A model generated the notes under the pieces. That model ran no database searches and was not told the origin of the DNA. It was given only the letters and a program-made list of their open reading frames with translations. A stretch of DNA of 64,000 nt from SZUA-35 sp963781035. GTDB taxonomy: Bacteria > Actinomycetota > Acidimicrobiia > Acidimicrobiales > SZUA-35. Below are positions 1-8,494 of this stretch, one piece after another. The first letter of the stretch is position 1. Every line of letters begins with the position of its first letter. The stretch lies in NCBI GenBank assembly GCA_963781035.1, contig CAWAEN010000004.1, forward strand, positions 682,001 to 746,000. Reading direction: 5' to 3'. A program made the position numbers and the translations under genes.

Positions 1-171
1 AGATCGGACAGGATGCCGACGGTTCGAGAGGTCGTGGATGGCGACAGGCCGGCCCTCCTGGCCAGTTCTCGCACGCCAACCGGTTGGGGGTCGGCCACGA
101 CCAACTGCACGAGGGCAAAGGCGCGGTCCACCGGGCCCGGGGTCCTTGACGGACGCGGTGTAGTCGCTCAT
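1..171 (-). CDS. IclR-family regulator, N-terminal part (cut by window edge)
   Basis: Only the first 50-60 codons are in the window. From about position 131 leftwards one frame reads VDRAFALVQLVVADPQPVGV and then a winged-helix segment (ELARRAGLSPSTTSRTVGIL), typical of the IclR N-terminal DNA-binding domain. The natural ATG at 171 is one frame off from the HTH frame, so either translation starts at the GTG at 131 or a one-base indel lies just after the ATG. The gene is divergent from the carnitine operon and is probably its regulator. The effector domain is outside the window, so the ligand cannot be judged. Confidence 0.7.
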   Translation of the reverse strand, partial: MSDYTASVKDPGPGGPRLCPRAVGRGRPPTGWRARTGQEGRPVAIHDLSNRRHPVRS

Positions 172-189
172 ACTGTTCGATACTAGGCC

Positions 190-205
190 AGTAGAACGTT
201 CTACT
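190..205. promoter_or_regulatory. Perfect 16-bp palindrome, probable IclR operator
   Basis: The sequence agtagaacgttctact is its own reverse complement and sits in the short gap between the IclR gene and the carnitine operon. It ends two bases before the ATG at 208, leaving no room for a Shine-Dalgarno. So either the transcript is leaderless or the ATG at 235 (preceded by aaagag) is the true start. Confidence 0.6.
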
Positions 206-207
206 CA

Positions 208-1431
208 ATGGAACAGTCGACGAAAGAGCATTCGATGCTGCATCCATCTACGACGACGACGGTGCCTCTCACCCCTGACTTTCGGCATCACGAGTGGTGG
301 CCGCTCGAGACGGCAACGCTCGCCGATGGGTTCGTGCACGTTGTCTGGCCGGACGGTCGCCGGTTCGAGGCGTATTCGCTCTGGCTCGCCGAGAACGCGG
401 AGGGGTACGGCCTCGAACCATCGAGTCGAGAATCGACGCTCGAGCCCAACGCGCTACCGTCACCAGACGCACTCTCCGCGGTCGCAGTCGACGGGGCCGG
501 AGCACTCGAACTCCGGTGGGTCGGCGGACGTCGATCGATGGTCCACCCCGGATGGCTTCGTTCGGTCGCCGATGGTGACCACCTCCCGGACGGGGGCCTC
601 CCCGACCAACGGCCGTGGACAACCGCCGACATCAGCGAGCCGCCGACGCTCGATGGTGCCGACATTCTCGATGATCCGGCGGTGTACGAAGAGTGGCTCG
701 CCACGATGGTGACCTTCGGGTTCTGCCGTCTGGTCAACACACCCAGCACGCTCGAATTCGTCGGCAACCTGGTTGGTTCGGTCGGACCGATCCGTGACAC
801 CAACTTCGGCCCGGTCTGGAGCGTGCGGGCTTCGCCGACACCAGACTCGACGGCGAACACCGGTCTCGATCTCGGGCAGCACACCGACCTGCCGACCCGC
901 GAGACGCCTCCCGGCTTCCAGTTCCTCCATTGCATCGAGAACACCGTCGCCGGGGGCTGGTCACGCCAATCCGATGGCCTGGCCGTCGTTGATGCGCTCC
1001 GGATCGAACAACCGGCTGCTTACGACGCCCTCACGACCCTCGAGTGGGTCTTCGGAAACCGTTCTCCCGACGCCGATCATCGATGGATCGGGCCCATCAT
1101 CGACCACGTCGGCAGCCGATCCCCGCTCACGCTGCGGGCCTTCTACCCCGTGCGATCGGCACCGCACATGGCAGCCGCCGACATCCCCAGGGCGTATGAA
1201 TCACTGGCCGTTTTTGCCACGATGGCCCGCGACCCGCGATTCCAGCTCAGCTACCCGTTCCGGCAGGGCGACCTGATCGGGTTCGACAATCGTCGGATCC
1301 TCCACGGACGAGACGCGTTCGAAGGCTTCGGCGATCGCCATCTGCGGGGCTGCTACGCCGATCACGACGACATCTTCTCCCGCCTTCGCGTACTGCGTCG
1401 GGCAACCATCACCACAGGAGTTCATCCATGA
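208..1431 (+). CDS. Gamma-butyrobetaine dioxygenase (TauD family)
   Basis: Fe(II)/2-oxoglutarate oxygenase of the gamma-butyrobetaine hydroxylase type, which makes L-carnitine from gamma-butyrobetaine in the cytoplasm. The N-terminal ~110 residues form the small accessory domain found in this family (WPDGR...F..YSLWL). The catalytic TauD domain follows. The facial triad is visible as H225-T-D227 (GQHTDLP) and the distal H366 in RRILHGRDAF, with the 2-oxoglutarate-binding Arg nearby. Length of 407 aa is normal. The gene overlaps the next by four bases (ATGA), so the three genes are one operon. The start may be the ATG at 208 or the one at 235. The alternative of a trimethyllysine dioxygenase is unlikely given the carnitine-degrading neighbours. 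Confidence 0.85.
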   Translation: MEQSTKEHSMLHPSTTTTVPLTPDFRHHEWWPLETATLADGFVHVVWPDGRRFEAYSLWLAENAEGYGLEPSSRESTLEPNALPSPDALSAVAVDGAGALELRWVGGRRSMVHPGWLRSVADGDHLPDGGLPDQRPWTTADISEPPTLDGADILDDPAVYEEWLATMVTFGFCRLVNTPSTLEFVGNLVGSVGPIRDTNFGPVWSVRASPTPDSTANTGLDLGQHTDLPTRETPPGFQFLHCIENTVAGGWSRQSDGLAVVDALRIEQPAAYDALTTLEWVFGNRSPDADHRWIGPIIDHVGSRSPLTLRAFYPVRSAPHMAAADIPRAYESLAVFATMARDPRFQLSYPFRQGDLIGFDNRRILHGRDAFEGFGDRHLRGCYADHDDIFSRLRVLRRATITTGVHP

Positions 1432-2318
1432 GTTCGGTCTTCATCACCTGCGCGGTCACCGGCAGCGGGGACACCGTCGGCAAGTCGGACAAGGTCCCCT
1501 TCACGCCGGAGCAGATCGCCGACGACTGCATCGCTGCTGCCGAGGCGGGTGCAGCCGTGGTCCACATCCACGTGCGCGATCCCGAGACCGGCGCCCCGGC
1601 CCGAGATCCCGACCTCTATGCCGAAGTGGTCACCCGGGTGCGTGCGTCCGACGTCGATGTCATCGTGAACCTCACCGCCGGTATGGGCGGTGACCTCACG
1701 CTCGGTTCGGCTGAAGCGCCGTTCCCGGTCGACGAGCAGGGCACCGACATGGCAGGTGCCACCGAGCGTCTCGATCACGTCCGCCGAATCCTGCCCGAGA
1801 TCTGCACCCTCGACTGCGGGACGATGAACTTCGGTGCGGGCGACTATGTCATGACCAACACGACCGCCACGCTCCATGCGATGGCGGCGCAGGTGCAGGA
1901 GCTCGGTGTCCGTCCCGAGATCGAGGTCTTCGACACCGGTCACCTCTGGCAGGCCAGGTCGCTGGTCGATGCCGGTCTGATCGACGATCCGGTGATGATC
2001 CAGCTGTGTATGGGCATCCCGTGGGGTGCCCCGCCGGACATCAACACGTTCATGGCGATGGTCAACAACATCCCGGAGAGCTGGTCCTTCAGTGCCTTCT
2101 CGATTGGTCGGCGACAGCTCGAGTACGTGGCGCTGGCCGCGATCGCAGGCGGCAACGTGAGGGTCGGGCTCGAGGACAACCTCTACCTCGGTCGTGGTCA
2201 TCTGGCGACGAACCGCGAACTCGTCGAACGCGCCGTCGAGATCCTCGAACGTCTGGGCTACGGCATCAAGGGACCGGACGAAGTCCGAGCCGACCTGAAG
2301 CTCAATCGCCGTGGCTGA
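1428..2318 (+). CDS. Beta-keto acid cleavage enzyme (BKACE/DUF849), probably 3-dehydrocarnitine-specific
   Basis: Zinc-dependent retro-Claisen enzyme family that condenses a beta-keto acid with acetyl-CoA and releases acetoacetate plus a new CoA ester. The 296-residue protein has the family zinc motif HIHVRDP (H46, H48) and the later Glu ligand in VGLEDN (E249). Because it lies between a gamma-butyrobetaine dioxygenase and a carnitine dehydrogenase, the expected substrate is 3-dehydrocarnitine, giving betainyl-CoA. No thioesterase for betainyl-CoA is visible in the window. The start overlaps the upstream stop (ATGA), and the stop overlaps the downstream GTG start by eight bases, implying translational coupling. 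Confidence 0.88.
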   Translation: MSSVFITCAVTGSGDTVGKSDKVPFTPEQIADDCIAAAEAGAAVVHIHVRDPETGAPARDPDLYAEVVTRVRASDVDVIVNLTAGMGGDLTLGSAEAPFPVDEQGTDMAGATERLDHVRRILPEICTLDCGTMNFGAGDYVMTNTTATLHAMAAQVQELGVRPEIEVFDTGHLWQARSLVDAGLIDDPVMIQLCMGIPWGAPPDINTFMAMVNNIPESWSFSAFSIGRRQLEYVALAAIAGGNVRVGLEDNLYLGRGHLATNRELVERAVEILERLGYGIKGPDEVRADLKLNRRG

Positions 2319-3354
2319 CGCCCCCACCCCGGCTGTCCCCGACCCTGGAGGTCGATCGATCACCGCGGCCGCGGTGATCGGATGCGGTGTGATCGGCGCC
2401 GGGTGGGCCGCCCGGCTTCGATTGAGTGGTGTCGACGTGGCGGTCTTCGATCCTTCGCCGACCGTGTCAGACGTGATCGACCAGGTGCACACCAACGCCT
2501 ACGACTCGTGGGCCGAGCTGGATCTGACTCCGAAGCGAGAGGGGTCGTTGAGCATCGTCGGTTCCATCGAGGCCGCCGTGAGCGGGGCCGAGCTGATCGT
2601 CGAGAGTGTCCCCGAGCGGTTGGAGCTGAAGCACGCCACGCTCGTCGCCATCGACAATGCCGCCGACCAGTCGGCAGTCATCGCGTCATCGACCTCGGGA
2701 TTCCGGCCGTCCGTGCTCGCCGAACCTCTCGAGAACCCAGAGCGCCTGATTGTCGGCCATCCGTTCAACCCCGTGTACTTGCTGCCACTCGTCGAGGTCG
2801 TCGGTGGAAAGGCGACGACGGAGTCGGTGATCGAGGATGCGATGGCGATCTACCGATCGCTCGGCATGCATCCGCTTCGAGTGCGGACGGAGATCGACGC
2901 CCACATCGCCGACCGCCTGCTCGAAGCGGTGTGGCGCGAGGCGCTCTGGCTGGTCAACGACGGAGTCGCCACCACCGAGGAGATCGACGACGCCATTCGT
3001 TTCGGCTTCGGGCTTCGTTGGGCACAGATGGGATTGTTCGAGACCTATCGAATCGCCGGAGGCGCCGGGGGCATGAGGCACTTCATCGCTCAGTTCGGCG
3101 AATGCCTCGACTGGCCGTGGACCAAGCTGATGGACACCCCGGAGCTGACCGACGAGCTGATCGACACGATCGCCCGGCAGTCAGACGAACAATCGGGGCA
3201 TCTCTCGATTCGTGAGTTGGAACGAACGCGCGATGCGAACCTCACGGCGATGCTGCTTGCCCTCGAGCAACGAGGGTGGGGTGCCGGACAGTCGCTCGCG
3301 TCGCATCGAGCCGTCCGGGGAGCCCGTGAGACGAGGGCGTCAGCCGAGATGTGA
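2311..3354 (+). CDS. L-carnitine 3-dehydrogenase (3-hydroxyacyl-CoA dehydrogenase family)
   Basis: NAD-dependent oxidation of L-carnitine to 3-dehydrocarnitine. The Rossmann motif GCGVIG is at residues 24-29. The catalytic-domain signature VGHPFNPVYLLPLVEVVGG and a helical C-terminal half (EAVWREALWLVNDG...) are those of the carnitine dehydrogenase branch of this family. At 347 aa it is slightly longer than the usual ~320. The GTG start at 2311 lies inside the end of the BKACE gene. The last codons run into a copy of the intergenic repeat at 3350-3378, which supplies the stop codon region. A generic 3-hydroxybutyryl-CoA dehydrogenase is the alternative; operon context favours carnitine. Confidence 0.82.
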   Translation: MADAPTPAVPDPGGRSITAAAVIGCGVIGAGWAARLRLSGVDVAVFDPSPTVSDVIDQVHTNAYDSWAELDLTPKREGSLSIVGSIEAAVSGAELIVESVPERLELKHATLVAIDNAADQSAVIASSTSGFRPSVLAEPLENPERLIVGHPFNPVYLLPLVEVVGGKATTESVIEDAMAIYRSLGMHPLRVRTEIDAHIADRLLEAVWREALWLVNDGVATTEEIDDAIRFGFGLRWAQMGLFETYRIAGGAGGMRHFIAQFGECLDWPWTKLMDTPELTDELIDTIARQSDEQSGHLSIRELERTRDANLTAMLLALEQRGWGAGQSLASHRAVRGARETRASAEM

Positions 3355-3378
3355 ATGTGAAGCTCCGACCCCAATCGG
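3350..3378. repeat. Intergenic repeat element, copy 1
   Basis: A 29-base sequence beginning tgtgaatgtgaagctccgac and ending ccaatcgg. It recurs exactly at 4115-4143, and its first 24 bases recur inverted at 4066-4089. This copy contains the stop of the carnitine dehydrogenase gene. It behaves like a short palindromic repeat placed at gene ends. Confidence 0.75.
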
Positions 3379-3424
3379 GGGTCCGATCAGCCAGGAGTCT
3401 GACCCAATCGGTATTGTCCTTCTC

Positions 3425-4063
3425 GTGGCGACACTGAGGGTCGGTGTACTCGAAGATCATGCGCTCCTTCTCGAGAGCCTCGTTCTGGGGCTCGAGCGAG
3501 AGGATTCGATCGAGGTCGTCGCCATCTTCTCCGACATCGACTCGTTGGAAGCAGCCGCCGACGGCCTCGAACTCGATGTGTTGGTCGCCGATCTCGAGGT
3601 CGGCCAACGGTTGGGGACCGAGGTGGTCGGCGAGACCTCCAGACGGCTCGGGGCTCGCGTGCTGCTGATGAGCGGAACCGGCGATCTGCGTGGCGTTTCC
3701 GCTGCACTGGATGCCGGCTGCAGCGGGTTCATCAGCAAGGGTTCCTCGCTGGAGGAAGTGGTGCAAGCCGTCCTCACCATCGGACGAGGCGGTGCCGTTT
3801 TCCCGAACGATGTGCTGGGTGAGGTGCTGAACAGCGGCTTGGAACGACCTGGCGATGCACTCACGGCACGTGAGGCCGAGGTCCTCGAGCTGTTGGCCAC
3901 CGGACGAAACGCACAGGAGATCGCCGATGCGTTGTTCGTCTCGCTCAACACGAGTCGGAATCACATCGCCGGCATCCTCGCCAAGTTCGGGGCGAGGTCG
4001 CAGCTCGAGGCCGTCGTCATCGCGGCGAGAGCCGGCATCGTGAAGGTCGGCTGGGCCAACTGA
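3425..4063 (+). CDS. Orphan LuxR/NarL-family response regulator
   Basis: A 212-residue regulator. The receiver domain starts TLRVGVLEDHALLL (acidic pair E10-D11), has the likely phosphoacceptor D56 in VLVADLEVG, and a lysine in GFISKGSS. The C-terminal GerE helix-turn-helix reads LTAREAEVLELLATGRNAQE followed by IADALFVSLNTSRNHI. The GTG at 3425 is chosen because everything upstream in frame lies in the carnitine dehydrogenase tail and the repeat and does not resemble a receiver. No histidine kinase is adjacent. Repeat copies flank the gene on both sides, so it could be a mobile or recently inserted unit. Its target is unknown; the MFS gene downstream is a candidate. Confidence 0.85.
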   Translation: MATLRVGVLEDHALLLESLVLGLEREDSIEVVAIFSDIDSLEAAADGLELDVLVADLEVGQRLGTEVVGETSRRLGARVLLMSGTGDLRGVSAALDAGCSGFISKGSSLEEVVQAVLTIGRGGAVFPNDVLGEVLNSGLERPGDALTAREAEVLELLATGRNAQEIADALFVSLNTSRNHIAGILAKFGARSQLEAVVIAARAGIVKVGWAN

Positions 4064-4065
4064 AC

Positions 4066-4143
4066 TGGGGTCGGAGCTTCACATTCACAGGTGCCGGGGG
4101 CAGCGAAGCGAACCTGTGAATGTGAAGCTCCGACCCCAATCGG
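4066..4143. repeat. Inverted pair of the intergenic repeat (27-bp arms, 19-nt loop)
   Basis: Bases 4066-4092 (tggggtcggagcttcacatt...) and 4112-4138 are perfect reverse complements separated by 19 bases. Together they form a very strong hairpin directly after the stop of the response-regulator gene. The right arm extends into repeat copy 2 (4115-4143), identical to the copy at 3350-3378. It could act as a transcription terminator, though no T tract follows, or as a REP-like element. Confidence 0.8.
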
Positions 4144-4167
4144 TAAGGTCCGGCGGATGTTCTCACG

Positions 4168-5613
4168 GTGTCCAAGGTGACCGCCACGACGCCACCGGTC
4201 GACACCGTCATCACTCGGCAGGCGTGGCTTGCGCTTGCCGTGACCACCCTGGTGACGTTCCTCGTGGTGATCGACATCTCGGCGGTGAACGTCGCCTTTC
4301 CGTCGATCCAAGAGGACCTCTCCACTGACCGAGCGACGCTGAGCTGGATCATTTCTGGCTACAACATCATGGTCGGAGCGCTGCTGCTGGCATCGGGTCG
4401 GCTGGCCGACAGCGTCGGACGGAAGAAGGTCTTCCTTCCCGGGGTGGCGCTGTTCATGGTCGGTTCGTTGCTCTGCGGACTGGCGGGGTCGGTTGGTCTC
4501 CTGATCGCAGCTCGCCTGGTCCAAGGTGTCGGTGGCGCCGTCGTCGCAGCCTCGTCCTTCGCGGTGATGCTCCCCGAGTTCCCTCCCGCGAGACGGAGCA
4601 CCGCCATCGGCTTCGCCGGGGCGACAGGGGCGCTGGGTGCCGTTGTCGGTCCTGCGCTCGGCTCGGTGCTGATCAACGCCTTCGATTGGCGGGCCATCTT
4701 CTTGATCAACGTGCCGCTGTCGCTTCTGGTGCTGGCTGTTGCTCCGAAGTTCCTGCGCGAATCGAAGGACCCTGCCGCAACCGGTCGTATCGACGGGCTG
4801 GGTGTCCTGATCGGCACGCTGTCCGTTGCGCTCGTGATGTTCGGCATCGTGCAGAGCGAGCAGTGGGGTTTGGGTGATCCGCGGATCTGGGGGCTGGTGA
4901 TCGTCGGCCTCGCGCTCCTCCCGTTGTTGATCCGTCGATCCCGTCACCACCCGGAGCCTCTGCTCGATCTCGACCTGTTCGCTTTCCGATCGTTCGCCAG
5001 TGCGAGTGCCGGGGTCATGTTCTACGGCTTCGCGTTCACGTCCGGGGCTCTCGTCAACTCGATCGTGCTCCAGGACCTGTGGCAGCAGGACCTCGCTGTG
5101 GTCGGTCTGGCGTTCGTGCCAGGACCGTTGTTGGCGGCGTTCATCAGCCCGGCGACGGGATCGGTGGCCGATCGGTTCGGGCATCGGTGGGTGCTGGCGA
5201 TCGGCTGTCTTCTCTGCGCCATTGGTTACGCCGCCCTCGTAGTGTTTCTCGGGCAGGAGCCGGCGGTGTGGACCCGCTTCGTTCCGCTCAGCCTCATCTC
5301 CGGTGTCGGCATCGGTTTGACGGTCGCCACGTGGTCGAGTGCTGGGCTGTCCGACATTCCACCCGCCAAGTTCGGTGTCGCCGGCGCGACGGCGAACACG
5401 ATTCGCCAGGCGAGCTATGCGCTCGGTATCTCGGTCAGCATCACCCTTCTCGCAACCGGCGTCGACGAGTTCGATCTCTCGGCATATCGCTGGGCGTGGA
5501 GCTGGATCGCGACCTGCTACTTGCTCGCCGCCGCCGTCGTGTTGCTGACGTTCCCATACGGCAACAGTCAGGATCGCATCGGTCAGGAGATGCGCGGGTC
5601 CACCGCCCGATAG
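4168..5613 (+). CDS. MFS exporter, DHA2 (EmrB/QacA) type
   Basis: Proton-driven efflux permease of the inner membrane, 481 aa with about 14 hydrophobic segments. Recognisable signatures are the motif around NVAFPSIQEDL in TM1, the loop 2-3 motif GRLADSVGRKKVF, and the antiporter motif C region GPALGSVLINAFDWRAIFLI. It begins with GTG at 4168 just downstream of the repeat hairpin. Substrate cannot be read from sequence. The frame is intact throughout, unlike the following genes. Confidence 0.88.
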   Translation: MSKVTATTPPVDTVITRQAWLALAVTTLVTFLVVIDISAVNVAFPSIQEDLSTDRATLSWIISGYNIMVGALLLASGRLADSVGRKKVFLPGVALFMVGSLLCGLAGSVGLLIAARLVQGVGGAVVAASSFAVMLPEFPPARRSTAIGFAGATGALGAVVGPALGSVLINAFDWRAIFLINVPLSLLVLAVAPKFLRESKDPAATGRIDGLGVLIGTLSVALVMFGIVQSEQWGLGDPRIWGLVIVGLALLPLLIRRSRHHPEPLLDLDLFAFRSFASASAGVMFYGFAFTSGALVNSIVLQDLWQQDLAVVGLAFVPGPLLAAFISPATGSVADRFGHRWVLAIGCLLCAIGYAALVVFLGQEPAVWTRFVPLSLISGVGIGLTVATWSSAGLSDIPPAKFGVAGATANTIRQASYALGISVSITLLATGVDEFDLSAYRWAWSWIATCYLLAAAVVLLTFPYGNSQDRIGQEMRGSTAR

Positions 5614-5626
5614 GCAACATCGACGG

Positions 5627-6850
5627 TCAGATGATGGCGGTCTCGATGAACGGGGCGGGCCGCGACGATGCGCTCGTAGCCGAGTGGCGTCAGGTCGAGG
5701 GTCCGGTACGTCGCCGTAGGTGATGAGTTCGGCGACGCCTCGCCCGACAGCAGGGGACTGCTGCAGTCCGTGGCCCGAGAACCCGTTGGCGAAGATGAAG
5801 TTGCGCGACCTCGTGATGGGGCCCGACGATCACGTTGTGGTCGACGGTGTTGTGGGCGTAGTGGCCCGACCCACTTGGGTTTGAATCTTGATCCGCTCGA
5901 AGGCAGGAATGCGGTTGGCCAGCGCCGGCCAGACCTTGTCCTCCCAGATGTCGTGGTCCATCAGTCGAAGTCGTCGTAGTCGACGGCCGGATCGATGATC
6001 GGGGTGCACACCCGGCCATGTAGGCCTCGCCGTCGGTGCGGACATGTACGCCGGTTGGGTCGATGGTGAGCGGCAGTCCATCGCTCGAGCGGCTTCGGCC
6101 GCGTCGAAGATGAAGGTGTAACGCTTGCGGGGTTCGACCGGCAGTTCGAGACCGGCCATGCGCGGCGACCACGACCGCTCGGGGCCCGGCGGCGTTCACG
6201 ACGGTGCCGCAGGCGATGATCTCGCCGGAAGCCAGGGTGCACGCTGGTGACTCGATCGTCTGTGACGGCCAATACCGACGACCTCGTTTTTCAGGTATTC
6301 GATGCCGCTGTTCGCCGAGCGCTTCTTGCGCCACCAGTCGAACATGGTGCCGCTGTCGAAGTACCCCTCGTCGACCAGGTTGTGGCTTCCGCACACGATG
6401 TCGTCGAGGTTGTAGAACGGGTAGGCGGCCGCGATCTCGTCCGGCGACATGATCTTGGTGCCGGCACCGAGCGAGGCCTGGATCTTCTGGTTGTCACGTA
6501 GCGTGTCGGCGAATCGACCGTCGTCGGCCAGGTACATGTAGCCGAAGTGGTTCGACACGCGAGCTCGGGGACCTCGGGATCGTCGCCCAGGTGGTCGCGG
6601 AAGTTACGGACGAAGTCGGCGCCGAACTGTGAGATCTGGATGTTCAGCTCGTTCGAGAACTGCTGGCGCATGCAGCTGTTCGTGTGGGTCGGTCGAGGCG
6701 TTGCTCGTAGCTGGGGTCGCGTCTCGACCACCAGAATCGAACCGTCGAAGTCGGGGTTGTTGGACAGGAACGACGCCATCGACGAACCGATGATCGCACC
6801 ACCGACGATGACGACGTCGTAGGACTGCTGGCGCGGGTCGGATCGAGCGG
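5627..6850 (-). CDS. FAD-dependent amine/amino-acid oxidase (DAO family), frameshifted
   Basis: Reading across frames gives a DAO-type flavoprotein of about 400 residues. The N-terminal dinucleotide motif is SYDVVIVGGAIIGSSMASFL. The middle reads NHFGYMYLADDGRFADTLRD and SPDEIAAAYPFYNLDDIVCG, and the end contains NGFSGHGLQQSPAVGRGVAE, the classic C-terminal FAD-binding loop. At least five frame changes occur, yet every block is well conserved, so assembly errors are more likely than decay. The exact start is not resolved: no good start codon in frame between 6835 and 6869. It is the last gene of the operon after HyuA/HyuB. A sarcosine- or dimethylglycine-type oxidase role is inferred from that context only. 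Confidence 0.75.
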
Positions 6851-6868
6851 ATGCCGGCCGTCCGAGGC

Positions 6869-8494
6869 TCAGCCGTCGACGTACCCCTGAGCTGGTCGTT
6901 CGGCGATCGCTGCCGGGTCGCGTTCGGCCGGGTCACCGAATCCGCCGCCGCCCGGGAGCTCCATGATCAGGCGCCGGTCGGCCGGCACGATCTGCTTGCC
7001 CTTGGTGGCGAACGGTGAGCCGTCGTCGAGGTACACCTTGCCCGGGCGCACCGTCGCCGCCACCGGCTCGGCCTCGGGCCGGGTTGTCGACCCGGTCGAA
7101 CATGGCGGAGAACTCGAACTGGTAGCCGTCGGTTGGTCCGATCTCGATGATCTGACCGAGCCCACCACGGTACTTGCCGGCGCCGCCGCTGTTCTCACGG
7201 ATCTCCTTGCGCCAGATGACGATCGGGCCGATCTGCTCGGTGGCTTCGGCACTCATGGTCATGACGCCGGACGGGAAGGCGGTTGCGGTCAGCCCGTCGA
7301 GGGTCGGTCGCGCGCCGGTGCCACCGCTGTTGAACATGAGCAGTTCGACCGGTGGCGCGGAGTCGGTCGGGTCGGCCGACTCGGGCACTGGCCTGGAAGT
7401 TCCACAGCGCACCCGCACCCTCGGCCGGAACGACATCGGGGAGCGCCGGTGCGATCGCGCCGAGGCACAGGTCGGTGACGAAGTGGCCGATCACGTGACG
7501 CACCGACACCGGGTCGGGGTCTTCAGCGTTGAGGATCACGCCGGGCGGTGCGCTGACCGTGAACGGCAGCAGCGAGGCGTAGTTGTTCGGCAGCTCGGGG
7601 GCGAGTGCCACCAACATGCCGTAGGTGAAGTAGGCCTGGGCGTAGACGATCGGCACGTTGATGCCGAACTCGCACGACCGGCGACGTGCCGGTGAAGTCG
7701 GCGTGCATGCCCGTCGTCGGTCACGGTCAGTTCGACGGCCAGCGTGATGGTCTCGTTGTAGCCGTCGACCTGCATCTCGTTGCGGTACGTGCCCTTCGGG
7801 CACGACCTCGAGCGCGGCCATGGTCGCCGCGTCGGGTGCGGTCGAAGACGAACGTCGGCGAGGTCGTCGAGGTCGGTCATGTCGAACTCGTCGAGCATCT
7901 CGAGCAGGCGTCGGCGGCCGGTCTCGTTGGAGGCGGCGAGGCCGTGGATGTCGCCGACGACCTGGTCTGCTTCGCGAACGTTGTTGCGGATGATGTTGAC
8001 CAGGTCGTCGTTGAGCGCGCCCCGCTCGGCCCACTTCATGATCGGGATGCGGAGGCCCTCTTCGTAGATCTCGCTGGCCGTCGGGGCCGTAGCCTCGACC
8101 GCCGATGTCGACGACGTGGGCGGTCGAGGCGAAGAAGCCGATCAGCTGCGTCGCTCGACGAAGACCGGCGTGGTCACGGTGATGTCGTGGAGGTGGCCGG
8201 TGCCCTTCCACGGATCGTTGGTGAGGTAGACGTCGCCGGGATAGATGCGCTCGGGGCCGATGTCGTTGATGAAGTGGGGCACGGCCGCTGCCATCGTGTT
8301 GACGTGGCCCGGCGTGCCGGTGACCGCCTGGGCGACCATCCGGCCCTGGCGGTCGAACACGCCGGCAGACAGATCGCCGGCCTCGCGAACCGACGTGCTG
8401 AACGCGGTGCGGATCGAGCGTCAGCGCCTGTTCCTCGAGGATCGAGACGAGGCGGTTCCACATGATCTGGAAGTGCACTTCGTTGCGTGCTCAT
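6869..8494 (-). CDS. Hydantoinase/oxoprolinase B subunit (HyuB type), frameshifted
   Basis: The start ATG at 8494 begins MST followed, one frame over, by NEVHFQIMWNRLVSILEEQA, a typical HyuB N-terminus. Further blocks are FDRQGRMVAQAVTGTPGHVN and FINDIGPERIYPGDVYLTND, then MVALAPELPNNYASLLPFTV and VIWRKEIRENSGGAGKYRGG, all family landmarks in the right order. The expected length of ~540 aa fits. Several frame shifts separate the blocks. HyuB works with HyuA in ATP-dependent opening of cyclic amides such as N-methylhydantoin or 5-oxoproline. Its start overlaps the HyuA stop (ATGA), and its stop is close to the oxidase gene, so all three are cotranscribed. Confidence 0.8.

Noticed and set aside
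1422..2495. 357-codon minus-strand open frame
   Set aside because: Covers the BKACE gene antisense; no motif, whereas the plus strand has zinc ligands and operon overlaps.
3961..5184. 407-codon minus-strand open frame
   Set aside because: Antisense to the MFS gene and the repeat; low-complexity hydrophilic translation.
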